Assembly: GCF_001425825.1 (NCBI RefSeq)
Contig: NZ_LMDM01000012.1
Span: forward strand, 21,582 to 85,581
Length of the DNA: 64,000 nucleotides
Direction of reading: 5' to 3'
Source of the DNA: Rhizobacter sp. Root1238
Lineage (GTDB): Bacteria > Pseudomonadota > Gammaproteobacteria > Burkholderiales > Burkholderiaceae_C
Under the pieces are notes generated by a model. The model saw only the letters and a program-made list of their open reading frames with translations, was not told the origin of the DNA and did not search any database. Shown here in pieces: positions 34,687-42,090 of the stretch (positions are counted from its first letter, which is position 1; each line of letters opens with the position of its first letter). The position numbers and the translations under genes are program-made.

Positions 34687-34908
34687 ATGAAAGACAACAT
34701 GTTTGAAATGACTGAAGCAGACTGCGACGTAGCTGCAGGTGGCATGGGAGCCGGTGGAGGCGGCTCAAGTGGCGCAAATAGATCAATCACTTACACGACT
34801 TCAAGCTCCAGCAACATGGATGCAAGTCAATTCGCCATATTCATCGATAGCTGCACCCAAGGCGTGCCGCTTTGCATTGTTGGTTTGTTATCGATGATAT
34901 TTGACTGA
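34687..34908 (+). CDS. Double-glycine-leader microcin/bacteriocin precursor
   Basis: 73-residue peptide. The first 19 residues (MKDNMFEMTEADCDVAAGG) are acidic and end in Gly-Gly, the processing site of C39 peptidases. The predicted core of 54 residues opens with a Gly/Ser-rich stretch (MGAGGGGSSGANRSITYTTS), then has a hydrophobic C-terminal third containing two cysteines (DSCTQGVPLCIVGLLSMIF) that could form a disulfide, a layout seen in class II microcins. The leader positions -4, -7 and -12 are Ala, Cys and Met rather than the more usual Leu/Ile, so it is not a canonical match. No strong ribosome site. The dedicated C39 exporter at 37908 supports the call. No sequence homologue is recognised. 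Confidence 0.7.
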   Translation: MKDNMFEMTEADCDVAAGGMGAGGGGSSGANRSITYTTSSSSNMDASQFAIFIDSCTQGVPLCIVGLLSMIFD

Positions 34909-34973
34909 GCTAGAGGGATGCGCCTCCCGGAGGCGCATCTCGGCCACATTGAGCAAGATGCGATTGCGAGACC

Positions 34974-35651
34974 ATGCCGCCCACTTTTGCGAAAAGTCCT
35001 GTCTGGGTGGTTCTGGCGCCTTGCGCACTGGTTGCGCTCGTACTCGGAATACTTTCGTTCCATGGAATGAGTCCGACGAATGTGAAAACCAATGAAAAGG
35101 ACTTGATCGTTCTCTCGGGATCCCTCGATTCCAAGTTGCTGGAACGCTACAAGGTCGCCGTTGAAAGGACACCGAACCTACGCACCCTGCGCATCAAGGA
35201 CTCTCCGGGAGGCAGGGAGTTCGTATCGGAATACCTGCGAGAAGAAGTGCGAAGAAAAAATTTGACCGTTGAAATTCAAGGCGGTTGTGTCTCGGCCTGC
35301 GCAAACATTTATCTATCAACGCCTCGACATGACATGCTGGTCAGCACGTCAATTCGCCCGACTTATCTTCACTTCCATGGGACGTATAGCCACTCTACGG
35401 GCAAGTTCCTGCGTTCCGCCTCGGCGAATGATCTGAAGGAGGCAATCGAGAATACTTCGTACAAGATGCCCTTGGATCTGTATATGCAGGCGCGAAACTC
35501 AGAGCTTCCGAACGGGGGTTTGCTGGTTTTTCGCGACCCGTTCCCAGTCGGCAGCGAGAGCTTTACAAGCTTTTTTTGCTTGGGCAATGAGAATCACCGC
35601 CCGGCAGATTGCAAGCCACTGGTCTTCTCTGCCAAGGACTTGGGGCTGTAA
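34974..35651 (+). CDS. Membrane-anchored ClpP/SppA-like serine hydrolase homologue
   Basis: 225-residue protein. One N-terminal membrane helix (VWVVLAPCALVALVLGILSF, residues 10-29) anchors a periplasmic domain. That domain has RIKDSPGGREFVSEYL (residues 73-88), equivalent to the NSPGG loop of ClpP-fold proteases, and VEIQGGCVSACANIYLS (99-115) with the candidate nucleophile Ser107 in the VSA context. HFHG (133-136) may give the histidine. This is the uncharacterised COG3904-like periplasmic group. It lies 65 nt after the precursor and its TAA overlaps the next ATG (TAATG), so it belongs to the island operon. Possible roles are immunity, precursor turnover or signalling; none is proven. Confidence 0.7.
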   Translation: MPPTFAKSPVWVVLAPCALVALVLGILSFHGMSPTNVKTNEKDLIVLSGSLDSKLLERYKVAVERTPNLRTLRIKDSPGGREFVSEYLREEVRRKNLTVEIQGGCVSACANIYLSTPRHDMLVSTSIRPTYLHFHGTYSHSTGKFLRSASANDLKEAIENTSYKMPLDLYMQARNSELPNGGLLVFRDPFPVGSESFTSFFCLGNENHRPADCKPLVFSAKDLGL

Positions 35652-35932
35652 TGAACCTGATCAAAAAAACACTCGTTGCATCGCTGGGCGTTGGGGTAAT
35701 TATTTCCGCTGCATCAAAGGCGCTCCTTCCGGATGTCCCGATTCTATTGATGATGGTTGCCTCAGTCGCAACCACTTTGGCTTTCGCCGGGGTGGTTCTA
35801 CTTTACTCGCGAATTGTTATTGCTTGGCGAGCCTACTGCTTACGTCAGGGAGCGATCGATCCGGCTTGGCTGTGGTTTCCCAACGACCCTCCTGGTTTAC
35901 GAAGAAAGAATCGGAAGAGAGACAGCGCTTGA
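35651..35932 (+). CDS. Small two-helix membrane protein of the microcin island
   Basis: 93-residue protein with two membrane helices: LVASLGVGVIISAASKAL near the N-terminus and LLMMVASVATTLAFAGVVLLYS in the middle, followed by a basic cytoplasmic tail (RRKNRKRDSA). Its ATG overlaps the stop of the serine-hydrolase gene by one base, so the two are coupled. Small membrane proteins adjacent to bacteriocin precursors are often immunity proteins. That assignment is positional only. No homologue is recognised. Confidence 0.65.
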   Translation: MNLIKKTLVASLGVGVIISAASKALLPDVPILLMMVASVATTLAFAGVVLLYSRIVIAWRAYCLRQGAIDPAWLWFPNDPPGLRRKNRKRDSA

Positions 35933-35948
35933 ATGGACCAAGAACGTC

Positions 35949-36011
35949 ATGCAATTCACAGGTCAAGACATGTTTCTTGATGCCTTGAACGGCGGAAACA
36001 TGGGCGCCTAA
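35949..36011 (+). CDS. 20-residue orphan double-glycine leader-like peptide
   Basis: A short frame too small for routine calling encodes MQFTGQDMFLDALNGGNMGA. Residues before Gly-Gly have Leu at -4 and -7, matching double-glycine leaders better than the main precursor does. Only four residues (NMGA) follow the GG before the stop; the main precursor's core also begins with MGA. No clear ribosome site. It may be the remnant of a second precursor that lost its core, or a small regulatory or competing substrate. Being so short, it may also be chance. Confidence 0.35.
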   Translation: MQFTGQDMFLDALNGGNMGA

Positions 36012-36020
36012 TTTAAAACG

Positions 36021-36049
36021 GCCCGGCCATCGCTTATTGACGGCTGGGC
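36021..36049. repeat. Stem-loop between the small membrane protein and CPBP genes
   Basis: GCCCGGCCATC (36021-36031) pairs with GACGGCTGGGC (36039-36049), 11 positions with one mismatch and one G-U, around a 7-nt loop. A TTTT run follows only on the minus strand (an AAAA precedes it on the plus strand). It could separate expression of the precursor genes from the export genes, or protect the upstream mRNA 3' end. Confidence 0.45.
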
Positions 36050-36068
36050 GAACAATCAGGGGACACTG

Positions 36069-36542
36069 GTGTTGACATTTCCGAGAGAGCTAATAGGCCG
36101 CACAAGAGAGAACGCGTGGGCATTTTCATTTTTGGCAGCCATCGTGGCCATCCTGCCGCCCTTCGTCTTGCTGTTGATATTAGGAGACAGAATTCCATCG
36201 CCGGAAACTGCGTCCCACCACCCGATCATTGACAGCATCACGACCCTGATCGCCGCGCCACTTTTTGAATCAGCCCTATTGGTCCCGATGATGGTGATGG
36301 CGGAGAGAATAGTCCGCGGAAGAATCGCACCATCCCTCCTGTGCGCCTCTATATGGGCAGCACTGCACGGAATGATAATTCCGGCTCAGGCGATCGTGGC
36401 ATTCTGGGCATTCCTGATATTCAGCCTCACGCTTCTGCACTGGCGCGAAAGATTGCCCAACTCATACTATTGGGTGCTGGTTTTGACTCATTTCTTCGCC
36501 AATCTGCCATCAACAATTCTGCTCGCGTTCGATCTTGTCTAG
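36069..36542 (+). CDS. CPBP (CAAX-protease-like) membrane protein, candidate immunity factor
   Basis: 157-residue membrane protein with about four helices. The CPBP/Abi signature residues are partly present: Glu67 in PLFESALLVPMM (only one of the usual paired glutamates), SIWAALHGM with His100, and LTHFFANLPS with the HxxxN pair His141/Asn145. CPBP proteins are intramembrane metalloproteases, and in bacteriocin loci they commonly confer self-immunity. Start is GTG at 36069 with AGGGGA five bases upstream; TTG at 36072 is an alternative. At 157 residues it is shorter than typical (about 200-230), lacking outer helices. Composition is AT-richer than the exporter genes that follow. Confidence 0.65.
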   Translation: MLTFPRELIGRTRENAWAFSFLAAIVAILPPFVLLLILGDRIPSPETASHHPIIDSITTLIAAPLFESALLVPMMVMAERIVRGRIAPSLLCASIWAALHGMIIPAQAIVAFWAFLIFSLTLLHWRERLPNSYYWVLVLTHFFANLPSTILLAFDLV

Positions 36543-36639
36543 CCATGCGACACCGAATCCGCTGGTGTCTCATGATGAAACCATTCCGAAGCAGTCCCGA
36601 CTTATCGCTGCCCCATCGGCCTCTTCAATATCGTTTCCC

Positions 36640-37905
36640 ATGACGCTCCCGCTGTTCAGAGAGCAAGCCCTGCAGCGAGCCACCGACCGCAGCTACGGCG
36701 ACATCCTGCTCACCCGCCCTCCCTCCTTCGCGTTGCTGACCGGCCTCTTCACCGCGCTTGCCATTGCGATCGTCCTGTTCTTCGCGTTCTTCAGCTACAC
36801 CCGCAAGGCCCAGGTGTCTGGCGTGATCCTGCCGAGCGCCGGGATGATTCGCGTCGTGGCGCCGCAGCGGGGCCTGATCGCCGAGCGCCGAGTGGTAGAC
36901 GGGCAACCCGTGAAGGCGGGTGACGTGCTCTTCGTGCTGAGCAGTGAGCGCACCACCGAGACGCAAGGCAATGCCGAGCAGGCGGTGTCCGAACTGCTGC
37001 AGTCTCGGCGCGACAGTCTTCAAGTCGACGCTGCCCACCAACTGCGCCAATCGGCCCAGCGCAAGCAAGCCACGCAACGTCGTGCGCGCGACCTGGTCGA
37101 CGAAGTCCGTCGAGTCGATGAACAGCGCGCGCTCCAGGTTCGGCGCGTCGCTCTCGCCGATGAAGCGGTCCGCCGCTACACCGACCTGCAGGCTGCCCAC
37201 TTCATTTCTGCCGCGCAGTTGCAAGACCGCTTGGCCGAACTGCTCGACCAGCGGCAACGCCTCGGCGATCTCGAGCGTGCCGCGGCTTCGGCCGCGCGCG
37301 AACTCGCGAGCACCCAGGCCGAGCTTCGCGATCTCGTCGTCCAAGGCGAGCGCGACCAGCAAGCAACGCGCCGCAGCATCGCCGTCATCGAGCAGGATCT
37401 CATCGAAAGCGAAGCCCGTCGCCGGATCTGGGTGCGAGCGCCGCACGACGGCATCGTCGCGGCCGTCGCGGCGGAGCCGGGTCACGCCGTGGCACCGAAC
37501 CAGGCCCTGGCCATCGTGTTGCCGCAAAACGGGCAACTCGAAGCCGAGCTCTACGCCCCGTCGCGCGCCGCTGGATTCATCCAGGCCGGCATGACCGTCA
37601 TGCTGCGCTACCAGGCGTTCTCGCACCAGAAGTTCGGCCAGCACGCGGGCCGCGTGCGAGAGGTGTCCCGCACCGCGATGCGCCCCGAGGAAATTCCGTT
37701 TCCGGGTATCGTCGCGTCGACGGGTTCCGCATCGGAGCCGCTCTACCGCATCCGCGTCAGCCTCGGCCGACAGGACGTCCAGGCTTATGGCCTCGCGCAG
37801 CCGCTCAGACCGGGCATGGCACTGGAGGCCAGTGTGCTGCTCGATCACCGCCGGCTCTACGAGTGGATCCTCGAGCCGCTGTACAGCATCACCGGCCGCG
37901 CCTGA
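36640..37905 (+). CDS. HlyD/CvaA-type secretion adaptor
   Basis: 421-residue membrane-fusion protein for type I peptide secretion. One helix (FALLTGLFTALAIAIVLFFA, about residues 29-48), then a lipoyl half (SAGMIRVVAPQRGLIAERRV, VDGQPVKAGDVLFVLSSE), a 200-residue Arg/Gln/Ala-rich coiled coil, the second lipoyl half (VRAPHDGIVAAVAAEPGHAV), and a C-terminal beta domain. This is the CvaA/MchE order. ATG at 36640 is chosen because the sequence becomes family-like and GC-rich there; the frame is open further upstream. It is 3 nt from the ABC exporter gene, with which it works. No TolC-like gene is in the island, so a genomic outer-membrane channel must be shared. Confidence 0.88.
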   Translation: MTLPLFREQALQRATDRSYGDILLTRPPSFALLTGLFTALAIAIVLFFAFFSYTRKAQVSGVILPSAGMIRVVAPQRGLIAERRVVDGQPVKAGDVLFVLSSERTTETQGNAEQAVSELLQSRRDSLQVDAAHQLRQSAQRKQATQRRARDLVDEVRRVDEQRALQVRRVALADEAVRRYTDLQAAHFISAAQLQDRLAELLDQRQRLGDLERAAASAARELASTQAELRDLVVQGERDQQATRRSIAVIEQDLIESEARRRIWVRAPHDGIVAAVAAEPGHAVAPNQALAIVLPQNGQLEAELYAPSRAAGFIQAGMTVMLRYQAFSHQKFGQHAGRVREVSRTAMRPEEIPFPGIVASTGSASEPLYRIRVSLGRQDVQAYGLAQPLRPGMALEASVLLDHRRLYEWILEPLYSITGRA

Positions 37906-37907
37906 GC

Positions 37908-40043
37908 ATGGCGTTGCGTCAGCCGAACTTCGCCTTCTGGCGCACACCACGCCTGCCCGTGATCCTGCAGACCGAGGCGGCCGAATGCGGCCTCGCCTGC
38001 CTTGCCATGGTGGCCGGTTTCCACGGTCATCGGATCGATCTGGCGCACATGCGCATGCGCTTCCCGGTCTCGCTGAAGGGGGCGACGCTGAAGAGTCTCA
38101 TCGCGATCGCACGCGGCCTGCAGTTGCAGACACGCCCGTTGAAGCTGGCGTTGGAGCACATCGGTGACCTGAAGCTGCCCTGCATCCTGCACTGGGACAT
38201 GAACCATTTCGTGGTGCTGAAGGCCGCGAAGGCGGGGCACGTGACCCTTCACGATCCCGCCGTCGGCGAACGGCGCCTCACGATCGACCAACTCGGAAAG
38301 CACTTCACCGGCGTCGCGCTCGAGGCCTTGCCCGACGCGCAATTCACGAAGCGTGAGGAACGGCGGCAGTTCAACCTGTTGTCGCTGATGGGCCGGGTGA
38401 GCGGGCTGCGAGCCGGGCAGCTGCAGTTGCTATTGCTCGGTCTCGCCATGCAGGTCTGCGCGCTCACCGCTCCGTTCTACCTGCAATGGGTCATCGACGA
38501 GGCGGTGGTGTCCGCCGACCGCGACCTGCTGACCGTTCTCGGCATTGGCTTTCTGTTGCTGGTGCTCCTGCAAGGCGCGCTGTCGGGCGTGCGATCGTGG
38601 GTTACCACGGTGCTCGCGACCCACCTCAACTTCCAGTGGCTCAGCCATGCCTTTGGGCACCTGATGAAGCTGCCGCTGGCCTGGTTCGAGCGGCGACACC
38701 TGGGCGACATCGTCTCGCGCTTCGGCTCGATCCAGACCATCCAGCGCAGCCTGGCCACGCAGTTCGTCGAAGGTGTCATCGATGGCGTGCTGGTGCTCGG
38801 CACGCTGATCGTGATGGCTCTCTACAGTCCGCGGCTCACGGCGGTGGCCGGCGCGGCGGTGCTGCTGTATGCGCTGTTGCGGTGGACGACCTTCCGCTCG
38901 ATGCGCGAAGCCACCGCCGAGCAGATCATCCACGCCGCCCGGCAGCAAAGCCATTTCATCGAATCGACCCGCGGCGTGCAAAGCCTGCGCCTGTTCAACC
39001 GCATCGACGAGCGTCGCATCGGTTACATGAATGCGCTGGCCGACCAGTTCAATGCCGACCTGCGGATCGCCCGGCTCAGCATCTCGTACCAGACGGTCAA
39101 CACGCTGCTGTTCGGCGCCGAGCGCGTGATCGTCGTCTGGCTGGCGGCGCTCGCCGTGCTCGACGCGCGCTTCTCGGTTGGCATGCTGTTCGCCTTCATC
39201 AGCTACAAGGATCAGTTCACGCAGCGCACGGCCGCGTTGATCGACAAGCTCTTCGAATTGCGCATGCTGCGCCTGCATGGCGAGCGCGTGGCCGACATCA
39301 TGCTGACGCCGCCTGAAGACGAATCGCATGATGTCGAGGTGGACCTCGGGCACGTGCAGCCGGAGATCGAGTTGAAAGGCCTGGCGTTTCGCCATGCCGA
39401 TGGCGAGCCGTGGCTGCTGGAAGACGTGTCGCTGAAGATTCCCGCTGGGCAGTTCCTTGCGATCACCGGGGCCTCGGGCTGCGGCAAGACGACGCTGGTC
39501 AAACTGCTGCTGGGCCTGCTGGAGCCAACGGCTGGCGAGGTGCTGGTGGGCGGCGTCAAGCTGAAGCAACTGGGGTTGCGCAATTTTCGTGCGATGGTGG
39601 CCACGGTGATGCAGGACGACCAACTCTTCGCCGGGTCGATCGCCGACAACATCGACCTGTTCGATCCCTCACCGGACCTCGAACGCATCGAAACCTGCGC
39701 GCGGCTCGCGTCGATCCATGACGAGGTCAACGCGATGCCGATGCGCTATCACACGCTGGTTGGCGACATCGGTTCAGGCCTCTCGGGCGGGCAAAGGCAG
39801 CGCCTGCTGCTGGCGCGTGCGCTCTACAAGAATCCGAGGATCCTGGTGCTGGACGAGGCGACCAGCCACCTCGACGTGTGGAACGAACAACAGGTCAACG
39901 CATCGATCAGGCAGCTTGCACTCACACGCATCGTCGTGGCCCATCGCCCGGAAACCATCGCGATGGCGCAACGCGTGGTGGTGCTGCAGCACGGACGTAT
40001 CGTGCGAGATCTCGAACAACCGGCGTTGCAAGGCGCGCACTGA
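37908..40043 (+). CDS. C39-peptidase-containing ABC exporter (CvaB-like)
   Basis: 711-residue bacteriocin/microcin exporter that cleaves double-glycine leaders and pumps the core peptide. Peptidase C39 spans residues 15-140: Gln21 and Cys27 in LQTEAAECGLACLAMVAG, His100 in DMNHFVVL, Asp116 in LHDPAVGERRL, so the full catalytic set is present. Six membrane helices lie at about 165-440. The ATPase has GASGCGKTTLV (Walker A, about 519-529), LSGGQRQRLLLARAL (signature, about 625), ILVLDEATSHLD (Walker B) and VAHRPE (H-loop). The ATG follows the HlyD stop by 2 nt. It defines the island as a peptide-secretion system whose probable substrate is the 34687 precursor. Confidence 0.93.
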   Translation: MALRQPNFAFWRTPRLPVILQTEAAECGLACLAMVAGFHGHRIDLAHMRMRFPVSLKGATLKSLIAIARGLQLQTRPLKLALEHIGDLKLPCILHWDMNHFVVLKAAKAGHVTLHDPAVGERRLTIDQLGKHFTGVALEALPDAQFTKREERRQFNLLSLMGRVSGLRAGQLQLLLLGLAMQVCALTAPFYLQWVIDEAVVSADRDLLTVLGIGFLLLVLLQGALSGVRSWVTTVLATHLNFQWLSHAFGHLMKLPLAWFERRHLGDIVSRFGSIQTIQRSLATQFVEGVIDGVLVLGTLIVMALYSPRLTAVAGAAVLLYALLRWTTFRSMREATAEQIIHAARQQSHFIESTRGVQSLRLFNRIDERRIGYMNALADQFNADLRIARLSISYQTVNTLLFGAERVIVVWLAALAVLDARFSVGMLFAFISYKDQFTQRTAALIDKLFELRMLRLHGERVADIMLTPPEDESHDVEVDLGHVQPEIELKGLAFRHADGEPWLLEDVSLKIPAGQFLAITGASGCGKTTLVKLLLGLLEPTAGEVLVGGVKLKQLGLRNFRAMVATVMQDDQLFAGSIADNIDLFDPSPDLERIETCARLASIHDEVNAMPMRYHTLVGDIGSGLSGGQRQRLLLARALYKNPRILVLDEATSHLDVWNEQQVNASIRQLALTRIVVAHRPETIAMAQRVVVLQHGRIVRDLEQPALQGAH

Positions 40044-40046
40044 GCG

Positions 40047-40808
40047 CTAGAGGATCAGCACGCCCTCAGTGGTCCACTGCTGGACCACGCCGACCACCGC
40101 GACCGCATCGCCAGCGATCTCGCACAGCGCGCTGAAATCCTCGCCCTGCATCGTCGCGGCGAGCAACTGCGCTTCGACCGCGCTCGTCATGGACCGCCAG
40201 CGCGTCTCCAGCACCGGCCGCCAGACGATCAGTTGGTGCTCGCCCGCTTCGGGCGCGGCCAGCTCCGGCTCGTCGTCGCCCTGCAGCGCGCGCCATGCGG
40301 GCTCGACATGCCAGTCGAGCGTCAGCACCTGCACGCTCGGGTGGAACCGCAGCACGCGCTGCGGCCACCCATCGGCGGGCAGCGCCGCCAGTTGGGCAGG
40401 CGTCATCGGCGTCGCATCCGCCGCATCGAAGGCTTCGCGCAGCGCCCACTCCATGCGCGCCAGGTCGACGAAGGCTGGATGCGGCACCAAGTCGGGGTTC
40501 GCCGCCATGAACTCCGCCAGCCGGTACCCGAACCAGCGGATCGACGGATGCCGCGACGGATGCGCCTGCAGGTAGGCCTCGGCCAGCGCGTCGAAGGCCT
40601 CGTCGCCCATCGCGCGCGGCAGCACGCCGTGGTTGTCGCGTAACGCCGCGACCAGCCGGGCGCGGTAGGCGTTCTGGTAGATGCGCAGCAGCGGCTCGTG
40701 CTGCGTGGGTTCGCGCAGCAGGCCGGGCCCGGCCGGTGCGCCGAGCATCGCGGCGTGCAGCGCGCGCTGCTGGTCCGCGAGCGGCACCGCGGCGGCATCG
40801 GCTCTCAT
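40047..40808 (-). CDS. bufC: DUF2063 protein, BufC-type partner of the MNIO enzyme
   Basis: 253-residue protein with the DUF2063 N-terminal domain ([40 protein letters not shown], followed by [20 protein letters not shown]) and a variable C-terminal half. In bufferin and related pathways the DUF2063 protein (BufC/HvfC) carries a RiPP-recognition-like element and is thought to present the precursor to the DUF692 enzyme. Its ATGA start overlaps the MNIO stop, so stoichiometric translation is expected. It ends 3 nt from the convergent C39 exporter stop; the two systems only abut. Confidence 0.85.
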   Translation of the reverse strand: MRADAAAVPLADQQRALHAAMLGAPAGPGLLREPTQHEPLLRIYQNAYRARLVAALRDNHGVLPRAMGDEAFDALAEAYLQAHPSRHPSIRWFGYRLAEFMAANPDLVPHPAFVDLARMEWALREAFDAADATPMTPAQLAALPADGWPQRVLRFHPSVQVLTLDWHVEPAWRALQGDDEPELAAPEAGEHQLIVWRPVLETRWRSMTSAVEAQLLAATMQGEDFSALCEIAGDAVAVVGVVQQWTTEGVLIL

Positions 40809-41653
40809 GCCGCAACCGCCTCGTTCAGTGCCGCCGCTTCCACGGCACGCGCCTGGTCCAGCTCGGCCACCAGCTCCGCCAGCGGCGGGATGTGGTCGTC
40901 GCGCTCGATCATCGCCGGCACGCGGCCCAGGCGCCGCACCGTGTACCCATAGAGATCCCACACCGCCTCGCACACCGGATGGTCGTGCGTGTCGATCAGG
41001 TAGCTGCCATGGTCCTCGTGGCCGGCGAGGTGGATCTGCCGCACCCGCTCGCGCGGCATCGCGTCGATGAAGCGGTGCGCGTCGAAGCCATGGTTCACGC
41101 TGCTGACGTGCACGTTGTTGACGTCCAGCAGCAGCTCGCAGTCGGCGCGCTGCAGCAGCTCGGCGATGAACTCCCATTCGCTCATCTCGTCGGCCGCGAA
41201 GCTGACGTAGCTCGACACGTTCTCCAGCACCAGCCGCCGGCCGAGCACATCCTGCACCTGGCGCACGCGCGGCACCAGGTGGCGCAGCGCCGCCTCGGTG
41301 TACGGCATCGGCATCAGGTCGTGCAGGTTGTGGTGGTCGACGCCGGTCCAGCACAGGTGGTCGGAGACCCACGCCGGCTCGATGCGCTGCGCCAGCGCCT
41401 TCAGGTCGCGCAGGTAGCCGGCATTCAGCGGGTCGGTGCTGCCGATCGACAGCGACACGCCGTGCATCGCCATCGGGTGGTCGCGGCGGATGCGGTCGAG
41501 GTGGTGCAGCGGCTTGCCGCCGGGCACCATGTAGTTCTCGGAGATCACTTCCAGCCAGTCGACGCGCCGTCGCAACGACGCATCGCCGTCGCAGAAATCG
41601 CGGTAGTGCTCGGTGCGAAGACCGAGCCCGAAGCCGTGCAGCGAAGCGTTCAT
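40805..41653 (-). CDS. bufB: DUF692 multinuclear non-heme iron oxygenase, BufB
   Basis: 282-residue TIM-barrel enzyme of the MNIO (DUF692) family, which oxidatively modifies cysteines in precursor peptides. Iron-ligand motifs are visible: [11 protein letters not shown] at the start, [56 protein letters not shown] and HLAGHED with DTHDHPV near the end. The ATG at 41653 follows GGACACC weakly; an upstream in-frame start adds 11 residues. It overlaps bufC by 4 nt and follows bufA after a hairpin. The likely product is a modified, copper-binding BufA; the exact chemistry (thiooxazole in bufferins) is from the literature, not the sequence. Confidence 0.9.
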   Translation of the reverse strand: MNASLHGFGLGLRTEHYRDFCDGDASLRRRVDWLEVISENYMVPGGKPLHHLDRIRRDHPMAMHGVSLSIGSTDPLNAGYLRDLKALAQRIEPAWVSDHLCWTGVDHHNLHDLMPMPYTEAALRHLVPRVRQVQDVLGRRLVLENVSSYVSFAADEMSEWEFIAELLQRADCELLLDVNNVHVSSVNHGFDAHRFIDAMPRERVRQIHLAGHEDHGSYLIDTHDHPVCEAVWDLYGYTVRRLGRVPAMIERDDHIPPLAELVAELDQARAVEAAALNEAVAA

Positions 41654-41679
41654 GGAGGTGTCCACCGAACGAAAAGAGG

Positions 41680-41709
41680 CCGGCACGGGAGCAGGGCCCG
41701 CCGTGCCGG
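41680..41709 (-). terminator. Intra-operon terminator/attenuator between bufA and bufB
   Basis: CCGGCACGG and CCGTGCCGG form a perfect 9-bp stem with a 12-nt loop, followed on the minus strand by CCTCTTTTC. It lies 8 nt past the bufA stop and 26 nt before the bufB start. A partial terminator here would give excess precursor mRNA over enzyme mRNA, the usual pattern in RiPP operons. Confidence 0.7.
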
Positions 41710-41717
41710 AAGCGTTT

Positions 41718-41975
41718 TTACTTCAGCACGGTGCCGCCGGCGCTGGTGCACTCCGAGGCGGTCTTCTTGCCGACCCAGCCCTGGCCCTTGCAGCCGTTCT
41801 GGCCCTTGCATTCGCTCTTGGCGGTCTTGCAGTCGGACGTGCCCTTGCAGCTGTTGACGCCGGCGCACTTGACGCTGCCTTCGTCGGCGGCTTGGACGCT
41901 GGTGGCAACGGTGCCCAGCGAGAACAGGGCGGCAGCGGTGGTGGCCAGGGCGAGGCCGGACTTCAGGTTCAGCAT
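41718..41975 (-). CDS. bufA: DUF2282 cysteine-rich RiPP precursor, BufA (bufferin type)
   Basis: 85-residue exported precursor. A Sec signal peptide ([20 protein letters not shown], cleavage near residue 29-30) precedes a hydrophilic core with six cysteines at 37, 43, 49, 56, 62 and 76. Two copies of a CxGxNxCKG motif are seen (CAGVNSCKG and CKGQNGCKG), typical of DUF2282/BufA1 proteins. MNIO-modified cysteines in this family chelate copper, protecting the cell. Unlike the nearby microcin it has a Sec signal instead of a double-glycine leader, so it is not a C39 substrate. First gene of the bufABC operon; I see no DoxX-type bufD. No copper-responsive operator was identified. Confidence 0.88.
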   Translation of the reverse strand: MLNLKSGLALATTAAALFSLGTVATSVQAADEGSVKCAGVNSCKGTSDCKTAKSECKGQNGCKGQGWVGKKTASECTSAGGTVLK

Positions 41976-42090
41976 GATCGGTTTCCTTCAGGTTGGTGTG
42001 GGGTGCTGCGCGGGATCCATCCCCGCGCTGGCCGGACTCTGTCGGCGCCCGGCCAGCGCCCTTACACGCCCACCTGAAAGAACTTGTGTG

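Noticed and set aside
35757-36011. 84-codon frame overlapping the small membrane protein
   Set aside because: The overlapping 93-codon frame has two clear membrane helices and a coupled start. Only the last 20 codons of this frame (from 35949) look meaningful and are listed separately.
34387-40043. Prophage or integrative element carrying the microcin genes
   Set aside because: No integrase, tRNA-linked att site, flanking direct repeat or phage gene is present; composition alone suggests transfer.
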